A DNA stretch of 64,000 nucleotides from Phaeobacter bryozoorum (GTDB lineage Bacteria; Pseudomonadota; Alphaproteobacteria; Rhodobacterales; Rhodobacteraceae): assembly GCF_041893525.1 (NCBI RefSeq), contig NZ_CP169071.1; one strand, written 5' to 3'. The notes under the pieces were generated by a model. The model was given only the letters and a program-made list of their open reading frames with translations, searched no databases and was not told the origin of the DNA. Shown here piece by piece: positions 9,597-18,115 of this stretch. Every line of letters begins with the position of its first letter. Position 1 is the first letter of the stretch. A program made the translations under genes and the position numbers.

Positions 9597-9625
9597 GCAG
9601 GTTCCCGGACGTGCCCGGAACCTGC
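9597..9625. terminator. Hairpin between convergent RTX and M10 genes
   Basis: GCAGGTTCC and GGAACCTGC form 9-bp arms with extra G-C pairs inside. The hairpin lies in the 95-base gap between two convergent genes, and a second outer pair (gagggcc / ggccctc) extends it. No clear T tract follows, so it may be a weak or protein-aided terminator, or act mainly to protect mRNA ends. Confidence 0.5.
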
Positions 9626-9648
9626 CCAGAGCTTGACGGGCCGGGCCC

Positions 9649-10995
9649 TCAGAACAGGATATCATCCGCCCTGAGATCCTCGAACGCGGTGTTCTGCAGG
9701 GTCAGGGACCAGCCGTTGTCATCCCGGATCACCAGATCGGCGTTGCGGATCTCGAGGTGATCCTCGCGCAGATCGGCAAAATCCAGCACCCCGGTGGCGG
9801 CGGACATGTCGATGCGATCTTCGGCCTGAAAATCAATCACCACATCGGCCCCTTGCGAAAACACAAAGACATCGGCGCCCTGGCCTCCTGCCATGCGGTC
9901 ATTGCCTTCGCCGCCCTCCAGCCTGTCCTGCCCGGCGCCGCCTTTCAGCGTGTCACGCCCGGCGTTGCCGACCAGCGTATTGGCGGCCTCATTGCCGATC
10001 AGCAGGTCATCACCAGCCCCGCCCCAGGCGTCCTCGATCAGGTTGACGGTGCGCCCGTCTACCCGGACCGCGGTGGCCATGGCGACATTGTTCTCAAGGC
10101 TGCCGATGGTGGAATACTGCCCCGGGCGCAGGTCGATCCGGCTGTTGCTGCCAAGATCGGAGGCGTCGATCAGATCCGCGCCGCCGGCATCCCAGATGGT
10201 CAGGCTGACATTGCGCGCCACCCCATCCGCACCGCGCAGCGTCATCTCATCCGCCCCGTATTGATAGGCCTGGCCGCCACGCCCGTCGCCGGCCCCGAAA
10301 TAGCTGGTGGCATCGGTGCGGGTGCTTGTATTGGCGCCATAAAGCGCCTGCAGCGCCTGCATGTCCCAGAGCATCGGGGTCAGCGCCCAGCCCTGCGCGT
10401 TATAGCTCAGATCCGCCTCGCCCGGATGGGCGACATAGGACATCACCGTGAACTGGCCGTTGGTGGCCGCGTCGCTGGGCTGCTCATTGGGATGACGCAG
10501 CCCCAGCGCATGGCCCAGCTCGTGCAGATAGGTGTTCCAGCTGGTATGCCCCAGTATCGGGCCGATGCCCGGCACATATTGATTGGGGTTGCTGCTGTTG
10601 ATCCAGAGATCCCCGGCCATAGAGGTCTCCGTGCCCAGATCATCTGCATCGGGAAAATTGGCGACAAAGCCAAAGAGACCGGTGTTGTCAAACCCGTAGC
10701 TGGCAAAGGCGATATCCAGCACATCCCCGGGTCCGGCAGGGGTGAGATTGACATTGGCGACCTCGTTCCAGGCTGCCACTGACTGTAGCATCAGCGCCTG
10801 TTGCCGCGCATCCATCGCAACAGAGGCGCTGGCCGGGATATAGCCTGCCCTGACAGCATAGTCGTCAAAGACCGGGTCATAGGGGTAATAGCCTGGCACC
10901 TGGCTCACAAAGCCATAAGAGATCGTGTCATCCCCGTCGTGCCAGCCATCGGTGTTGCTGACCAAAAGGGCGCGGTAATCCTGATATAACGGCAT
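9649..10995 (-). CDS. M10-family (serralysin-like) zinc metalloprotease with RTX C-terminus, copy A
   Basis: I start this 448-residue protein at MPLYQDYRA because its neighbour copy B begins identically (MPIYQDYRA); the open frame extends 10 residues further upstream. The catalytic zinc motif HELGHALGLRHP (HExxHxxGxxHP) and the Met-turn FTVMSYV are intact. The C-terminal M10_C region has few RTX repeats (GNAGRDTLKGGAGQDRLEGGEGND) before GADVFVF and ends in ADDILF, a type I secretion tail. There is no signal peptide or clear propeptide. A core of about 440 bases is almost identical to copy B (see findings), while the N-terminal part differs. It is likely secreted by one of the two type I exporters in the window. 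Confidence 0.93.
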   Translation of the reverse strand: MPLYQDYRALLVSNTDGWHDGDDTISYGFVSQVPGYYPYDPVFDDYAVRAGYIPASASVAMDARQQALMLQSVAAWNEVANVNLTPAGPGDVLDIAFASYGFDNTGLFGFVANFPDADDLGTETSMAGDLWINSSNPNQYVPGIGPILGHTSWNTYLHELGHALGLRHPNEQPSDAATNGQFTVMSYVAHPGEADLSYNAQGWALTPMLWDMQALQALYGANTSTRTDATSYFGAGDGRGGQAYQYGADEMTLRGADGVARNVSLTIWDAGGADLIDASDLGSNSRIDLRPGQYSTIGSLENNVAMATAVRVDGRTVNLIEDAWGGAGDDLLIGNEAANTLVGNAGRDTLKGGAGQDRLEGGEGNDRMAGGQGADVFVFSQGADVVIDFQAEDRIDMSAATGVLDFADLREDHLEIRNADLVIRDDNGWSLTLQNTAFEDLRADDILF

Positions 10996-11420
10996 GGGAT
11001 CTGCTTTCCATCTGTAATGAAACAAGACTCACGTTAAACGTGCATATTGTAGATAAAGATCGCGCAATAGTAGATTTTTTGCCAGAGGCGGCATTCCCTT
11101 GGGTCACTCAGGGAAAAGGGGCACGGTGCAGCACCCCGCAAGGACGGCTGCGCGGCGGTACCCATGGCGGGCAGAGATCCGCACCTGGAACAGAGGCGTC
11201 AGAAATCCGCCTCTTTGTCCCTCCACCGTGGGATATCCGGGACACTGAGGGGAGGGCAGATTATAAGAGAAGCGCGCTCTGGCAGCGTGCGCGCAGGGGA
11301 GCCCAGCAGAGCGCATCCCTGCAGATTGAGGACAGGGGCCTGCCGGCTGATGCTTTCATCTTCTGACAGAAGGTCTGGCGATAGAGGGATCGGTGCTGAA
11401 GGCGGCGGTCCGAGGCGCCC
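10996..11420. other. Gap between the two M10 genes with possible gene remnants
   Basis: These 425 bases must contain the promoter of copy A. No confident gene is present. A plus-strand open stretch ends near 11366 with residues resembling an RTX tail (ADAFIF then stop), possibly a relic of a lost RTX gene. Bases 11320-11346 match 25 of 27 bases at the start of rmlC (13078-13104). Both points suggest past rearrangement and are only weakly supported. Confidence 0.4.
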
Positions 11421-12872
11421 TCAGAACAGGAAATCATCCGCCGCAAGATCACCGAATGCCGTGTTGAGCAGGGTCAGGGACTGGCCGTCCTGATCCCGGA
11501 TCACCAAATTCGCGCCGTCTTCCTCAAGGTGATCCTCGCGCAGATCGGCAAAATCCAGCACCCCGGTGGCAGCAGCCATGTCGATCCGGTCGTTGCCCTG
11601 AAAATCAATCACCACATCGGCCCCTCGTGAGAACACAAAGACATCCGCGCCCCGTCCCCCGACCATGCGGTCATTGCCGCCGCCGCCTTCCAGCGTATCT
11701 TGCCCGGCGCCGCCTTTCAGCGTGTCGCGTCCGCGCCCGCCCTCCAGCAGGTCATGGCCTTTGCCGCCCTGTAGCCGGTCGCTGCCCTGCCCGCCGATCA
11801 GCACATCGCTGTTGCGTGCCCCGGCCAGCGTGTCACGCCCGGCGTTGCCGACCAGCGTATTGGGGGCGCCATTGCCGATCAGATGGTCATTGCCGACCCC
11901 GCCCCAGGCGTCCTCGATCAGGTTGACGGTGCGCCCGTCTACCCGGACCGCGGCGGCCATGGCGACATTGTTCTCAAGGCTTCCGATGGTGGAATACTGC
12001 CCCGGGCGCAGGTCGATCCGGCTGTTGCTGCCAAGATCGGAGGCGTCGATCAGATCCGCGCCGCCGGCATCCCAGATGGTCAGGCTGACATTACGCGCCA
12101 CCCCATCCGCACCGCGCAGCGTCATCTCATCCGCCCCGTATTGATAGGCCTGGCCGCCACGCCCGTCGCCGGCCCCGAAATAGCTGGTGGCATCGGTGCG
12201 GGTGCTTGTATTGGCGCCATAAAGCGCCTGCAGCGCCTGCATGTCCCAGAGCATCGGGGTCAGCGCCCAGCCCTGCGCGTCATAGCTCAGATCCGCCTCG
12301 CCCGGATGGGCGACATAGGACATCACCGTGAACTGGCCGCTGGTGTCGGGGTTGTCGGGCTGCTCATTGGGATGACGCAGCCCCAGCGCATGGCCCAGCT
12401 CATGCAGATAGGTGTTCCAGCTGGTATGCCCCAGTATGGGTCCGATGTTTGGCACATATTGATCGGGGTTGCTGTTGTTGATCCAGAGATCCCCGGCCAG
12501 CGACGGGGTACGGCCCAGATCAGCCGGTTCGGGAAAATCGGAAATGAAGCCGAACAGCCCGTCATCGGCGAAATGGGCACTGGCAAAGGTCAGATCCGCC
12601 ATCCCGCCCTCGGCGGGCATCAGGTTGAGATTGGCCACTTCGTTCCAGGCTGCGACCGCCTGCAACATCATCTGCCGTTCGGCGGGGTCCATGTTCACCG
12701 TCGCCCCCTCGGGCAGGTATTCCCCGCCGACGTCATAATCTCCCCAGATCGGGTCATAGTCGTAATAATCCGGCACCGAGGTGATGAACTGATAGCGAAT
12801 GACGCCGGAGCCATCATGCCAGCCGGTGGCGTCATCTATCAAAACTGCGCGGTAATCCTGATATATCGGCAT
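11421..12872 (-). CDS. M10-family (serralysin-like) zinc metalloprotease with RTX C-terminus, copy B
   Basis: The start at 12872 is fixed by AGGGA just upstream and by alignment with copy A (MPIYQDYRA); the open frame runs 28 residues further. The protein has 483 residues. The zinc site HELGHALGLRHP and Met-turn VMSYV are intact. It differs from copy A by an expanded RTX block (about residues 350-420: LIGGQGSDRLQGG, LLEGGRGRDTLKGG and others), so it should bind more calcium. It ends in ADDFLF. The N-terminal third diverges from copy A, whereas the following part is almost identical at DNA level. The two genes are tandem with about 425 bases between them. The upstream 200 bases are shared with the divergent rmlC promoter. 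Confidence 0.93.
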   Translation of the reverse strand: MPIYQDYRAVLIDDATGWHDGSGVIRYQFITSVPDYYDYDPIWGDYDVGGEYLPEGATVNMDPAERQMMLQAVAAWNEVANLNLMPAEGGMADLTFASAHFADDGLFGFISDFPEPADLGRTPSLAGDLWINNSNPDQYVPNIGPILGHTSWNTYLHELGHALGLRHPNEQPDNPDTSGQFTVMSYVAHPGEADLSYDAQGWALTPMLWDMQALQALYGANTSTRTDATSYFGAGDGRGGQAYQYGADEMTLRGADGVARNVSLTIWDAGGADLIDASDLGSNSRIDLRPGQYSTIGSLENNVAMAAAVRVDGRTVNLIEDAWGGVGNDHLIGNGAPNTLVGNAGRDTLAGARNSDVLIGGQGSDRLQGGKGHDLLEGGRGRDTLKGGAGQDTLEGGGGNDRMVGGRGADVFVFSRGADVVIDFQGNDRIDMAAATGVLDFADLREDHLEEDGANLVIRDQDGQSLTLLNTAFGDLAADDFLF

Positions 12873-13076
12873 ATCATCCCTGCCTGCTATGATCCCGTTT
12901 CCGGGGAGCCTAGCAGGGCGCTGTGTCCAAACCTTTAATTGTTCATGAAATCCCATATGGGCCCGCTGTCAGGCAGCCGCAGAGTGGGTTGGGACCACAA
13001 TATGTGCCTTTCCCTTGGCATCACCGGCGTCTGGGCGTTAGGACAGGACCACGGCAGCAGATCGGGGGGAGAGGAC

Positions 13077-13631
13077 ATGCAGATTGAGGACACGGACCTG
13101 CCGGGGGTGAAGATCCTGACACCGGCGCGGTTTGGCGATGCACGGGGGTTTTTCTCGGAATGCTGGAACCGGGCGCGGATGGCCGAGGCGGGGCTCAATT
13201 TCGATTTTGTGCAGGACAATCATTCGCTGTCGATGGAGCCGGGCACCCTGCGCGGGCTGCATTTCCAGGCGCCGCCCCATGCCCAGGCCAAGCTGGTGCG
13301 CTGCGGCCAGGGGGCGCTGTTTGATGTGGCGGTGGATATCCGCAAGGGCTCGCCCACCTATGGGCGCTGGACCGGGGTGGAGCTGTCGGCGGAAAACGGG
13401 CGCCAGCTGCTGATCCCGGCCGGGTTCCTGCATGGGTTCATCACCCGCCTGCCGCATACCGAGGTGCTGTATAAATGCAATAATTACTACGCGCCGGAGT
13501 GTGACGGCGGGGTGGCCTGGGACAGCTGCGGCATCACCTGGGGGTTTGACGGCAGCCCGGTCCTGTCCGACAAGGACGCCAGGGCGCCCCGGTTTGAAGA
13601 TTTCGACAGCCCCTTCGTGTGGGAAGGATAA
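13077..13631 (+). CDS. rmlC: dTDP-4-dehydrorhamnose 3,5-epimerase
   Basis: This cupin enzyme epimerises dTDP-4-keto-6-deoxyglucose on the way to dTDP-L-rhamnose. The start at 13077 follows GGGGGAGAGG; an in-frame ATG far upstream would add 46 unconserved residues. The 184-residue protein carries RFGDARGFFSECWN, the active-site QDNHSLS and LRGLHFQAPPHAQAKLVRC, and VAVDIRKGSPTYGRW, all RmlC signatures. It is the first gene of rmlC-rmlB-(membrane protein)-rmlD-rmlA. In roseobacters a plasmid-borne rhamnose operon is linked to attachment and biofilm formation. Confidence 0.97.
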   Translation: MQIEDTDLPGVKILTPARFGDARGFFSECWNRARMAEAGLNFDFVQDNHSLSMEPGTLRGLHFQAPPHAQAKLVRCGQGALFDVAVDIRKGSPTYGRWTGVELSAENGRQLLIPAGFLHGFITRLPHTEVLYKCNNYYAPECDGGVAWDSCGITWGFDGSPVLSDKDARAPRFEDFDSPFVWEG

Positions 13632-13634
13632 GAG

Positions 13635-14687
13635 ATGAAGATTTTGGTGACAGGTGGGGCGGGTTTCATCGGCTCGGCCGTCGTCCGACTGGCGGTGGCG
13701 CGCGGCCATCAGGTGGTGAACCTCGATGCGCTGACTTATGCCGCCTGTCTGGACAATGTGGCGGCTGTGACGGACAGCCCGCTTTATGCCTTTGAGCAGG
13801 TCGATATCCGTGATCGCGCCGCATTAGACACTGTTTTTGCCCGACATCACCCGGATGTGGTGATGCATCTGGCCGCGGAATCCCATGTCGACCGCTCCAT
13901 CGACGGCCCCGGGGATTTCATCGAGACCAATATCACCGGCACCTATCAGATGCTGGAAGCGGCGCGGAAATACTGGAGCGAGGCGGGCCGCCCGGAGGCC
14001 TTCCGGTTCCATCACATCTCCACCGATGAGGTCTATGGCAGCCTGCCTGCCGACCCTGATGTGCTGTTCACCGAAGAGACCGGCTATGATCCGCGCTCGC
14101 CCTATTCCGCGAGCAAAGCCGCCAGCGACCATCTGGTGCGCGCCTGGCACGAGACCTATGGGCTGCCGGTGGTGCTGACCAATTGTTCGAACAACTACGG
14201 TCCCTTTCATTTCCCCGAAAAGCTGATCCCGGTGGTGATCCTCAATGCGCTGGCAGGCAGGCCGCTGCCGATCTATGGCGATGGCTCCAATGTGCGCGAC
14301 TGGCTTTATGTGGAAGATCACGCCGATGCGCTGCTCTTGGTGGTGTCCGAGGGGCGCGTGGGGCGCAGCTACAATATCGGCGGCGAGAATGAGCGGAGCA
14401 ATCTGGAGCTGGTCGAGACGCTCTGTGCGATCCTCGACGAGAAACGGCCCCGGGATGACGGGGGATCTTACAAGGACCAGATCACATTTGTGACCGACCG
14501 GCCGGGCCATGATGCCCGCTATGCCATCGACCCTTCCCGTATCCGCGATGAACTGGGCTGGCGGCCCAGCGTCACCGTGGAGGAAGGGCTGGCGCGCACG
14601 GTGCAATGGTATCTCGACAATGAGGCCTGGTGGCGCGCGCTGCAAAGCCGCGACGGGGTTGGCCAGCGGTTGGGGACGGGAAAGTGA
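13635..14687 (+). CDS. rmlB: dTDP-glucose 4,6-dehydratase
   Basis: The enzyme oxidises and dehydrates dTDP-glucose to dTDP-4-keto-6-deoxyglucose. The 350-residue protein begins MKILVTGGAGFIGSAVV and has HLAAESHVDRSIDGP, the active-site ISTDEVYGSL, and the catalytic tyrosine/lysine in YSASKAASDHLVRAW. TNCSNNYGPFHFPEKLIP is diagnostic of RmlB. It starts three bases after the rmlC stop and shares its transcript. Identification is secure. Confidence 0.98.
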   Translation: MKILVTGGAGFIGSAVVRLAVARGHQVVNLDALTYAACLDNVAAVTDSPLYAFEQVDIRDRAALDTVFARHHPDVVMHLAAESHVDRSIDGPGDFIETNITGTYQMLEAARKYWSEAGRPEAFRFHHISTDEVYGSLPADPDVLFTEETGYDPRSPYSASKAASDHLVRAWHETYGLPVVLTNCSNNYGPFHFPEKLIPVVILNALAGRPLPIYGDGSNVRDWLYVEDHADALLLVVSEGRVGRSYNIGGENERSNLELVETLCAILDEKRPRDDGGSYKDQITFVTDRPGHDARYAIDPSRIRDELGWRPSVTVEEGLARTVQWYLDNEAWWRALQSRDGVGQRLGTGK

Positions 14688-14705
14688 CGGCAGATAGACC
14701 ACAAA

Positions 14706-14768
14706 GGGCAGCGCCCGAGCCTGGGCGGGTGCGAAGCGCCCTCCCGTGGGGAGGGTCGGGCGCTGCCC
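14706..14768. repeat. REP-like intergenic hairpin between rmlB and the membrane-protein gene
   Basis: GGGCAGCGCCCGA (14706-14718) and its exact inverted partner TCGGGCGCTGCCC (14756-14768) form 13-bp arms. A second inner stem (ccctccc / ggaggg) makes a clover-like fold. It sits inside the rml operon, where it could act as a transcript-processing or attenuation element. GC-rich palindromes of this kind resemble dispersed intergenic elements in Rhodobacterales genomes; I cannot check copy number here. Confidence 0.6.
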
Positions 14769-14811
14769 GGCCTAACGGTCGGGCGGTATTTCTTCCGGAT
14801 AGCGCTCCCTC

Positions 14812-15285
14812 ATGCTGACCGCGCATCTGCCCTCCGGCTATGTTCTGGCACGGCTGGCGCCTGAGAAGCACCGGCTGCTGATGCCCGCCGCGCTCATTGG
14901 CGCGGTGCTGCCGGATTTTGACATGCTGTGGTTCCATTTCGTGGATCAGGGCAGCATTCATCATCACCGCTATTGGGTCCATGTGCCCGCTTTCTGGGGG
15001 GCTATTGCGGCTCTGATTATGCCGGTTTTGGCCTTGTTTGCCCGCCCCCTGCTGCTCCCGGCGTTGGTGTTCTTTGCCGCCCTCTTCCTGCATATGGTGT
15101 TGGACACCATCGGTGGCGGCATCCTGTGGGGCGCGCCGCTTAATGATCATCTCTATACGCTGGTGGAGATACCAGCCAGCCAGCCTCATTGGGTTTTGTC
15201 CTTTCTGCTGCATTGGACCTTTGTTCTGGAACTGGCTATCTGGGCTACAGCCTTGTATCTATGGCATAAAGGAAGCCGTATATGA
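14812..15285 (+). CDS. YdjM-like membrane protein (annotated family: membrane-bound metal-dependent hydrolase)
   Basis: This 157-residue protein has about four hydrophobic segments and a set of conserved polar residues: the N-terminal HLPSGY, PDFDM in the first loop, and HHHRYWVH. These are the hallmarks of the DUF457/YdjM-like family, whose activity is poorly defined. Its stop overlaps the start of rmlD by four bases (ATGA), so it is co-translated with the rhamnose genes although it is not a known step of dTDP-rhamnose synthesis. It might process a lipid or glycan precursor; this is only context-based. Confidence 0.75.
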   Translation: MLTAHLPSGYVLARLAPEKHRLLMPAALIGAVLPDFDMLWFHFVDQGSIHHHRYWVHVPAFWGAIAALIMPVLALFARPLLLPALVFFAALFLHMVLDTIGGGILWGAPLNDHLYTLVEIPASQPHWVLSFLLHWTFVLELAIWATALYLWHKGSRI

Positions 15286-16130
15286 TCCTCGTTTTTGGCA
15301 AGACCGGCCAGGTGGCGCGGGAACTGGCGGCGCATGATGATATTCTCTGCCTCGGCCGCGATCAGGCGGATCTCACGGATCCTGCGGCCTGCGCCGAGAT
15401 GATCCGCGCCCATGCCCCTGCCGCGGTGATCAATGCGGCGGCCTATACGGTTGTGGACCGGGCCGAGGCGGAAGAGGACCTGGCCACGGTGATCAATGGC
15501 AGCACCCCCGGCGTCATGGCCGAGACCTGCGCCATGCTGGGCATTCCCTTTGTCACCCTCTCCACCGATTATGTTTTCGACGGCAAGGGCAGCAGCCCCT
15601 GGCACCCGGATGAGCCGGTGGCGCCGGTCAATGCCTATGGGCGGTCCAAACAGGCCGGGGAGGCCGCCGTGCGCCTGGCCGGGGGGGCTTATGTGATCCT
15701 GCGCACCTCCTGGGTGGTCTCGGCCCATGGCAGCAATTTCGTCAAGACCATGCTGCGGCTCGGCCAGGACCGCGACCGGATGCGTGTGGTGGCCGACCAG
15801 ATCGGCGCGCCGACCCCGGCCCGGGCCATTGCGGCGGCCTGCGTGGAGATCGCCCGCCAGCTGATGACGGCGCCGGAAAAATCCGGCACCTATCATTTTG
15901 CAGGCCAGCCCGAGACCAGCTGGGCCGGGGTCGCCACCGAGATTTTCGCCGAGGCGAAACTCCCCTGTGCGGTGGCGGAAATTCCCAGTACGGCCTATCC
16001 GACCCCGGCGCGGCGACCGTTGAACTCACGGCTGGATTGCAGCACGCTGGAGAAGGTCTTTGGCATCACACGCCCGGATTGGCGGGCCGGGCTGAGAGAT
16101 ATTCTGAAGGATCTGGGAGCGCAGGCATGA
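15282..16130 (+). CDS. rmlD: dTDP-4-dehydrorhamnose reductase
   Basis: The enzyme performs the last step to dTDP-L-rhamnose using NAD(P)H. The 282-residue protein starts MILVFGKTGQVARELA, shows NAAAYTVVDRAEAEE, the STDYVFDGKG segment and the YGRSKQAGE Tyr/Lys catalytic pair, and has the C-terminal RPLNSRLD signature. It overlaps by four bases both the membrane-protein gene upstream and rmlA downstream, which indicates tight translational coupling. Length is normal for RmlD. Confidence 0.97.
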   Translation: MILVFGKTGQVARELAAHDDILCLGRDQADLTDPAACAEMIRAHAPAAVINAAAYTVVDRAEAEEDLATVINGSTPGVMAETCAMLGIPFVTLSTDYVFDGKGSSPWHPDEPVAPVNAYGRSKQAGEAAVRLAGGAYVILRTSWVVSAHGSNFVKTMLRLGQDRDRMRVVADQIGAPTPARAIAAACVEIARQLMTAPEKSGTYHFAGQPETSWAGVATEIFAEAKLPCAVAEIPSTAYPTPARRPLNSRLDCSTLEKVFGITRPDWRAGLRDILKDLGAQA

Positions 16131-16999
16131 CAGCACGTAAGGGTATCATTCTGGCCGGTGGCTCGGGCACGCGGCTTTATCCGATCACCATGGCGGTCAG
16201 CAAACAGCTCTTGCCGCTCTATGACAAGCCGATGATTTATTATCCCCTGTCGGTCTTGATGCTGGCGGGCATCCGCGAGATCTGCGTGATCACCACGCCG
16301 CAGGATCAGGATCAGTTCACCCGGCTTCTGGGCGATGGCAGCCAGTGGGGCGTTCATCTCACCTATGTGGAGCAACCCAGCCCGGACGGTCTGGCACAGG
16401 CCTTTGTGCTGGCCGAAGAGTTCCTGGCCGGCGCCCCCTCGGCGCTGGTGCTGGGGGACAATGTGTTCTTTGGCCATGGCCTGCCGAAACTGCTGGCGGC
16501 GGCGGATGCGCAGACCAGCGGCGGCACCGTCTTTGGCTATCACGTGGCCGATCCCGAACGCTATGGCGTGGTGGATTTCGACGCCGAGGGCCGCGCCCGC
16601 GAGATCATCGAAAAACCCGCCGTGCCGCCGTCGAACTATGCGGTGACGGGGCTGTATTTCCTGGACGGCAGCGCGCCGCAGCGGGCGCGGCAGGTCACCC
16701 CCAGCCCACGTGGTGAGCTGGAGATCACCGATCTGTTGCAGATGTATCTGGACGAAGGCGCCCTCCGGGTGGAGACCATGGGCCGCGGCTATGCCTGGCT
16801 GGACACCGGCACCCATGGCTCGCTGCTGGATGCCGGCAATTTCGTGCGCACCCTGCAGGAACGCCAGGGGTTGCAGACCGGCTGCCCCGAGGAAATCGCC
16901 TATGAGGCGGGCTGGATCAGCGCCGACCAGCTGCGCACCCGCGCCGAGATGTTCGCCAAAAACGCCTATGGTGCCTATCTGGAACGGCTGCTGGACTGA
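16127..16999 (+). CDS. rmlA: Glucose-1-phosphate thymidylyltransferase
   Basis: The enzyme makes dTDP-glucose, the entry to the rhamnose pathway. The start at 16127 overlaps the rmlD stop (ATGA); the open frame extends 30 residues upstream inside rmlD, but those are unconserved. The 290-residue protein begins MTARKGIILAGGSGTRLYP and has KQLLPLYDKPMIYYPLS, LGDNVFFGHG, the EKPAVPPSNYAVTGLYF active-site region, and GRGYAWLDTGTHGSLLDAG. Length and motifs are typical of RmlA. It closes the rml operon and is convergent with a broken acetyltransferase. Confidence 0.97.
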   Translation: MTARKGIILAGGSGTRLYPITMAVSKQLLPLYDKPMIYYPLSVLMLAGIREICVITTPQDQDQFTRLLGDGSQWGVHLTYVEQPSPDGLAQAFVLAEEFLAGAPSALVLGDNVFFGHGLPKLLAAADAQTSGGTVFGYHVADPERYGVVDFDAEGRAREIIEKPAVPPSNYAVTGLYFLDGSAPQRARQVTPSPRGELEITDLLQMYLDEGALRVETMGRGYAWLDTGTHGSLLDAGNFVRTLQERQGLQTGCPEEIAYEAGWISADQLRTRAEMFAKNAYGAYLERLLD

Positions 17000-17022
17000 T
17001 CAGAGCGCGAACCCGCTCCGCC

Positions 17023-17831
17023 TCAGGCGGGGCGCAGCAGCCGGATCAGCCGATCCGAGGCGCGGCGGATCTGCTTGGACACCGGCCCCAGCGGCCGCTC
17101 ATCCGGCTGGACGGCAATCCGGTGCAGAGAGGCCCGCGCGACATCAACCGGAGCTGCCAGCGCCTGCAGGTCTGCGGCGGTGATCCAGCGTTCCTCGCGT
17201 TTGGCTAGGCTGTCCTTCTCCGGCTCGAAAGCTTTGCAGAACCGGCGCGGGTGCCCCATCTTGAAGGCCGCCAGCGTTTCCAGCGGATAATCCCACCAGG
17301 CGGAGGCCTCCAGTCGGGCGATCAGCGGGGCTGCAAACCGGTATTTCAACACCCGGGCCGGCACGCCGCCAACAACGGCATAGGCTGGCACATCCTTGGT
17401 GACGATGGCGCCTGCGGCCACCACCGCGCCATTGCCGATGGTGATCCCGCCGACCATCTGCACCCCGCGCCCATTCTACGGGCCAGTTTTTCGTAATGCG
17501 GCCCATAGCTGAACGGGTGGGAGGACACCCGCCGGATCGGGTGCCGGTCCCCCAGAACCCGCAGTCCGGCGGCAATCGAACAGAAGGCCCCGGCGGACCA
17601 GTTGCGCGAAGGCGAGTGGCTGTAACTCATGTAACCGATGCTGCTGAGGGGCAGCAGCCCGCCCGATTTCAACCCGTGTCGGGTGAGCGCCGAGAGTTTC
17701 AGATCCGGAGGCAGGCTCACCCGTTTGAGGGCGGTCAGGTCCCGTTCGTCACGCCAGGGTTTTGGCATCACATGGCAGTCGGCCAGCAGCCTGCGCATGC
17801 TGTCGGTCACACGAAGAGTGGTGGGTTTCAT
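17023..17831 (-). pseudogene. CatB-like hexapeptide acetyltransferase, frameshifted with probable internal deletion
   Basis: The N-terminal part (from ATG 17831) reads SIGYMSYSHSPSRNW, GAFCSIAAGL and HPFSYGPHYEKLARR in one frame. The remainder continues from about 17475 in another frame with NGRGVQMVGGITIGNGA and TKDVPAYAVVGGVPARVLKYRF. These are the two halves of a left-handed beta-helix xenobiotic acetyltransferase of the kind that O- or N-acetylates surface sugars. Between the halves the usual linker with the conserved W-I-G repeat appears shortened, so a deletion plus frame change near 17470-17480 is likely. A stop codon lies just before the second half in its frame. No strong ribosome site precedes the ATG. 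Its place among polysaccharide genes suggests a lost glycan-acetylation step. Confidence 0.8.
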
Positions 17832-18115
17832 CGCAAATATAGGCTCTAAATAAGGGTTTTGCAGAATAACAATGCGAACCGGGGCCAGGTTTGGGGGCTT
17901 CGTGACCACAAAATAAGGCCAGACCACAGAATGGAAACCAAGCCAGAACCGGGAGGAACAGGACAGGGGCAGACTAGCCTCGAGACGCTGCAAGGGCCAG
18001 CGCAAAATCTCTGCCTTGGGTTGATTTCTGCGGGTACGGTCTGAGGTGCCGGGCCGCCAGATCGGGCGCGACAGCTCTTGTAGAAGAGAGGCGCCCCGAT
18101 CTCAGCAGGCGCCGA

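Noticed and set aside
11040..11366. 108-residue plus-strand frame ending in an RTX-like tail
   Set aside because: Only the last residues resemble an RTX end; the rest is not protein-like, so at most it is a relic.
16037..16126. Upstream extension of rmlA
   Set aside because: The extra residues are unconserved and overlap rmlD; the ATG overlapping the rmlD stop gives a protein of normal length.
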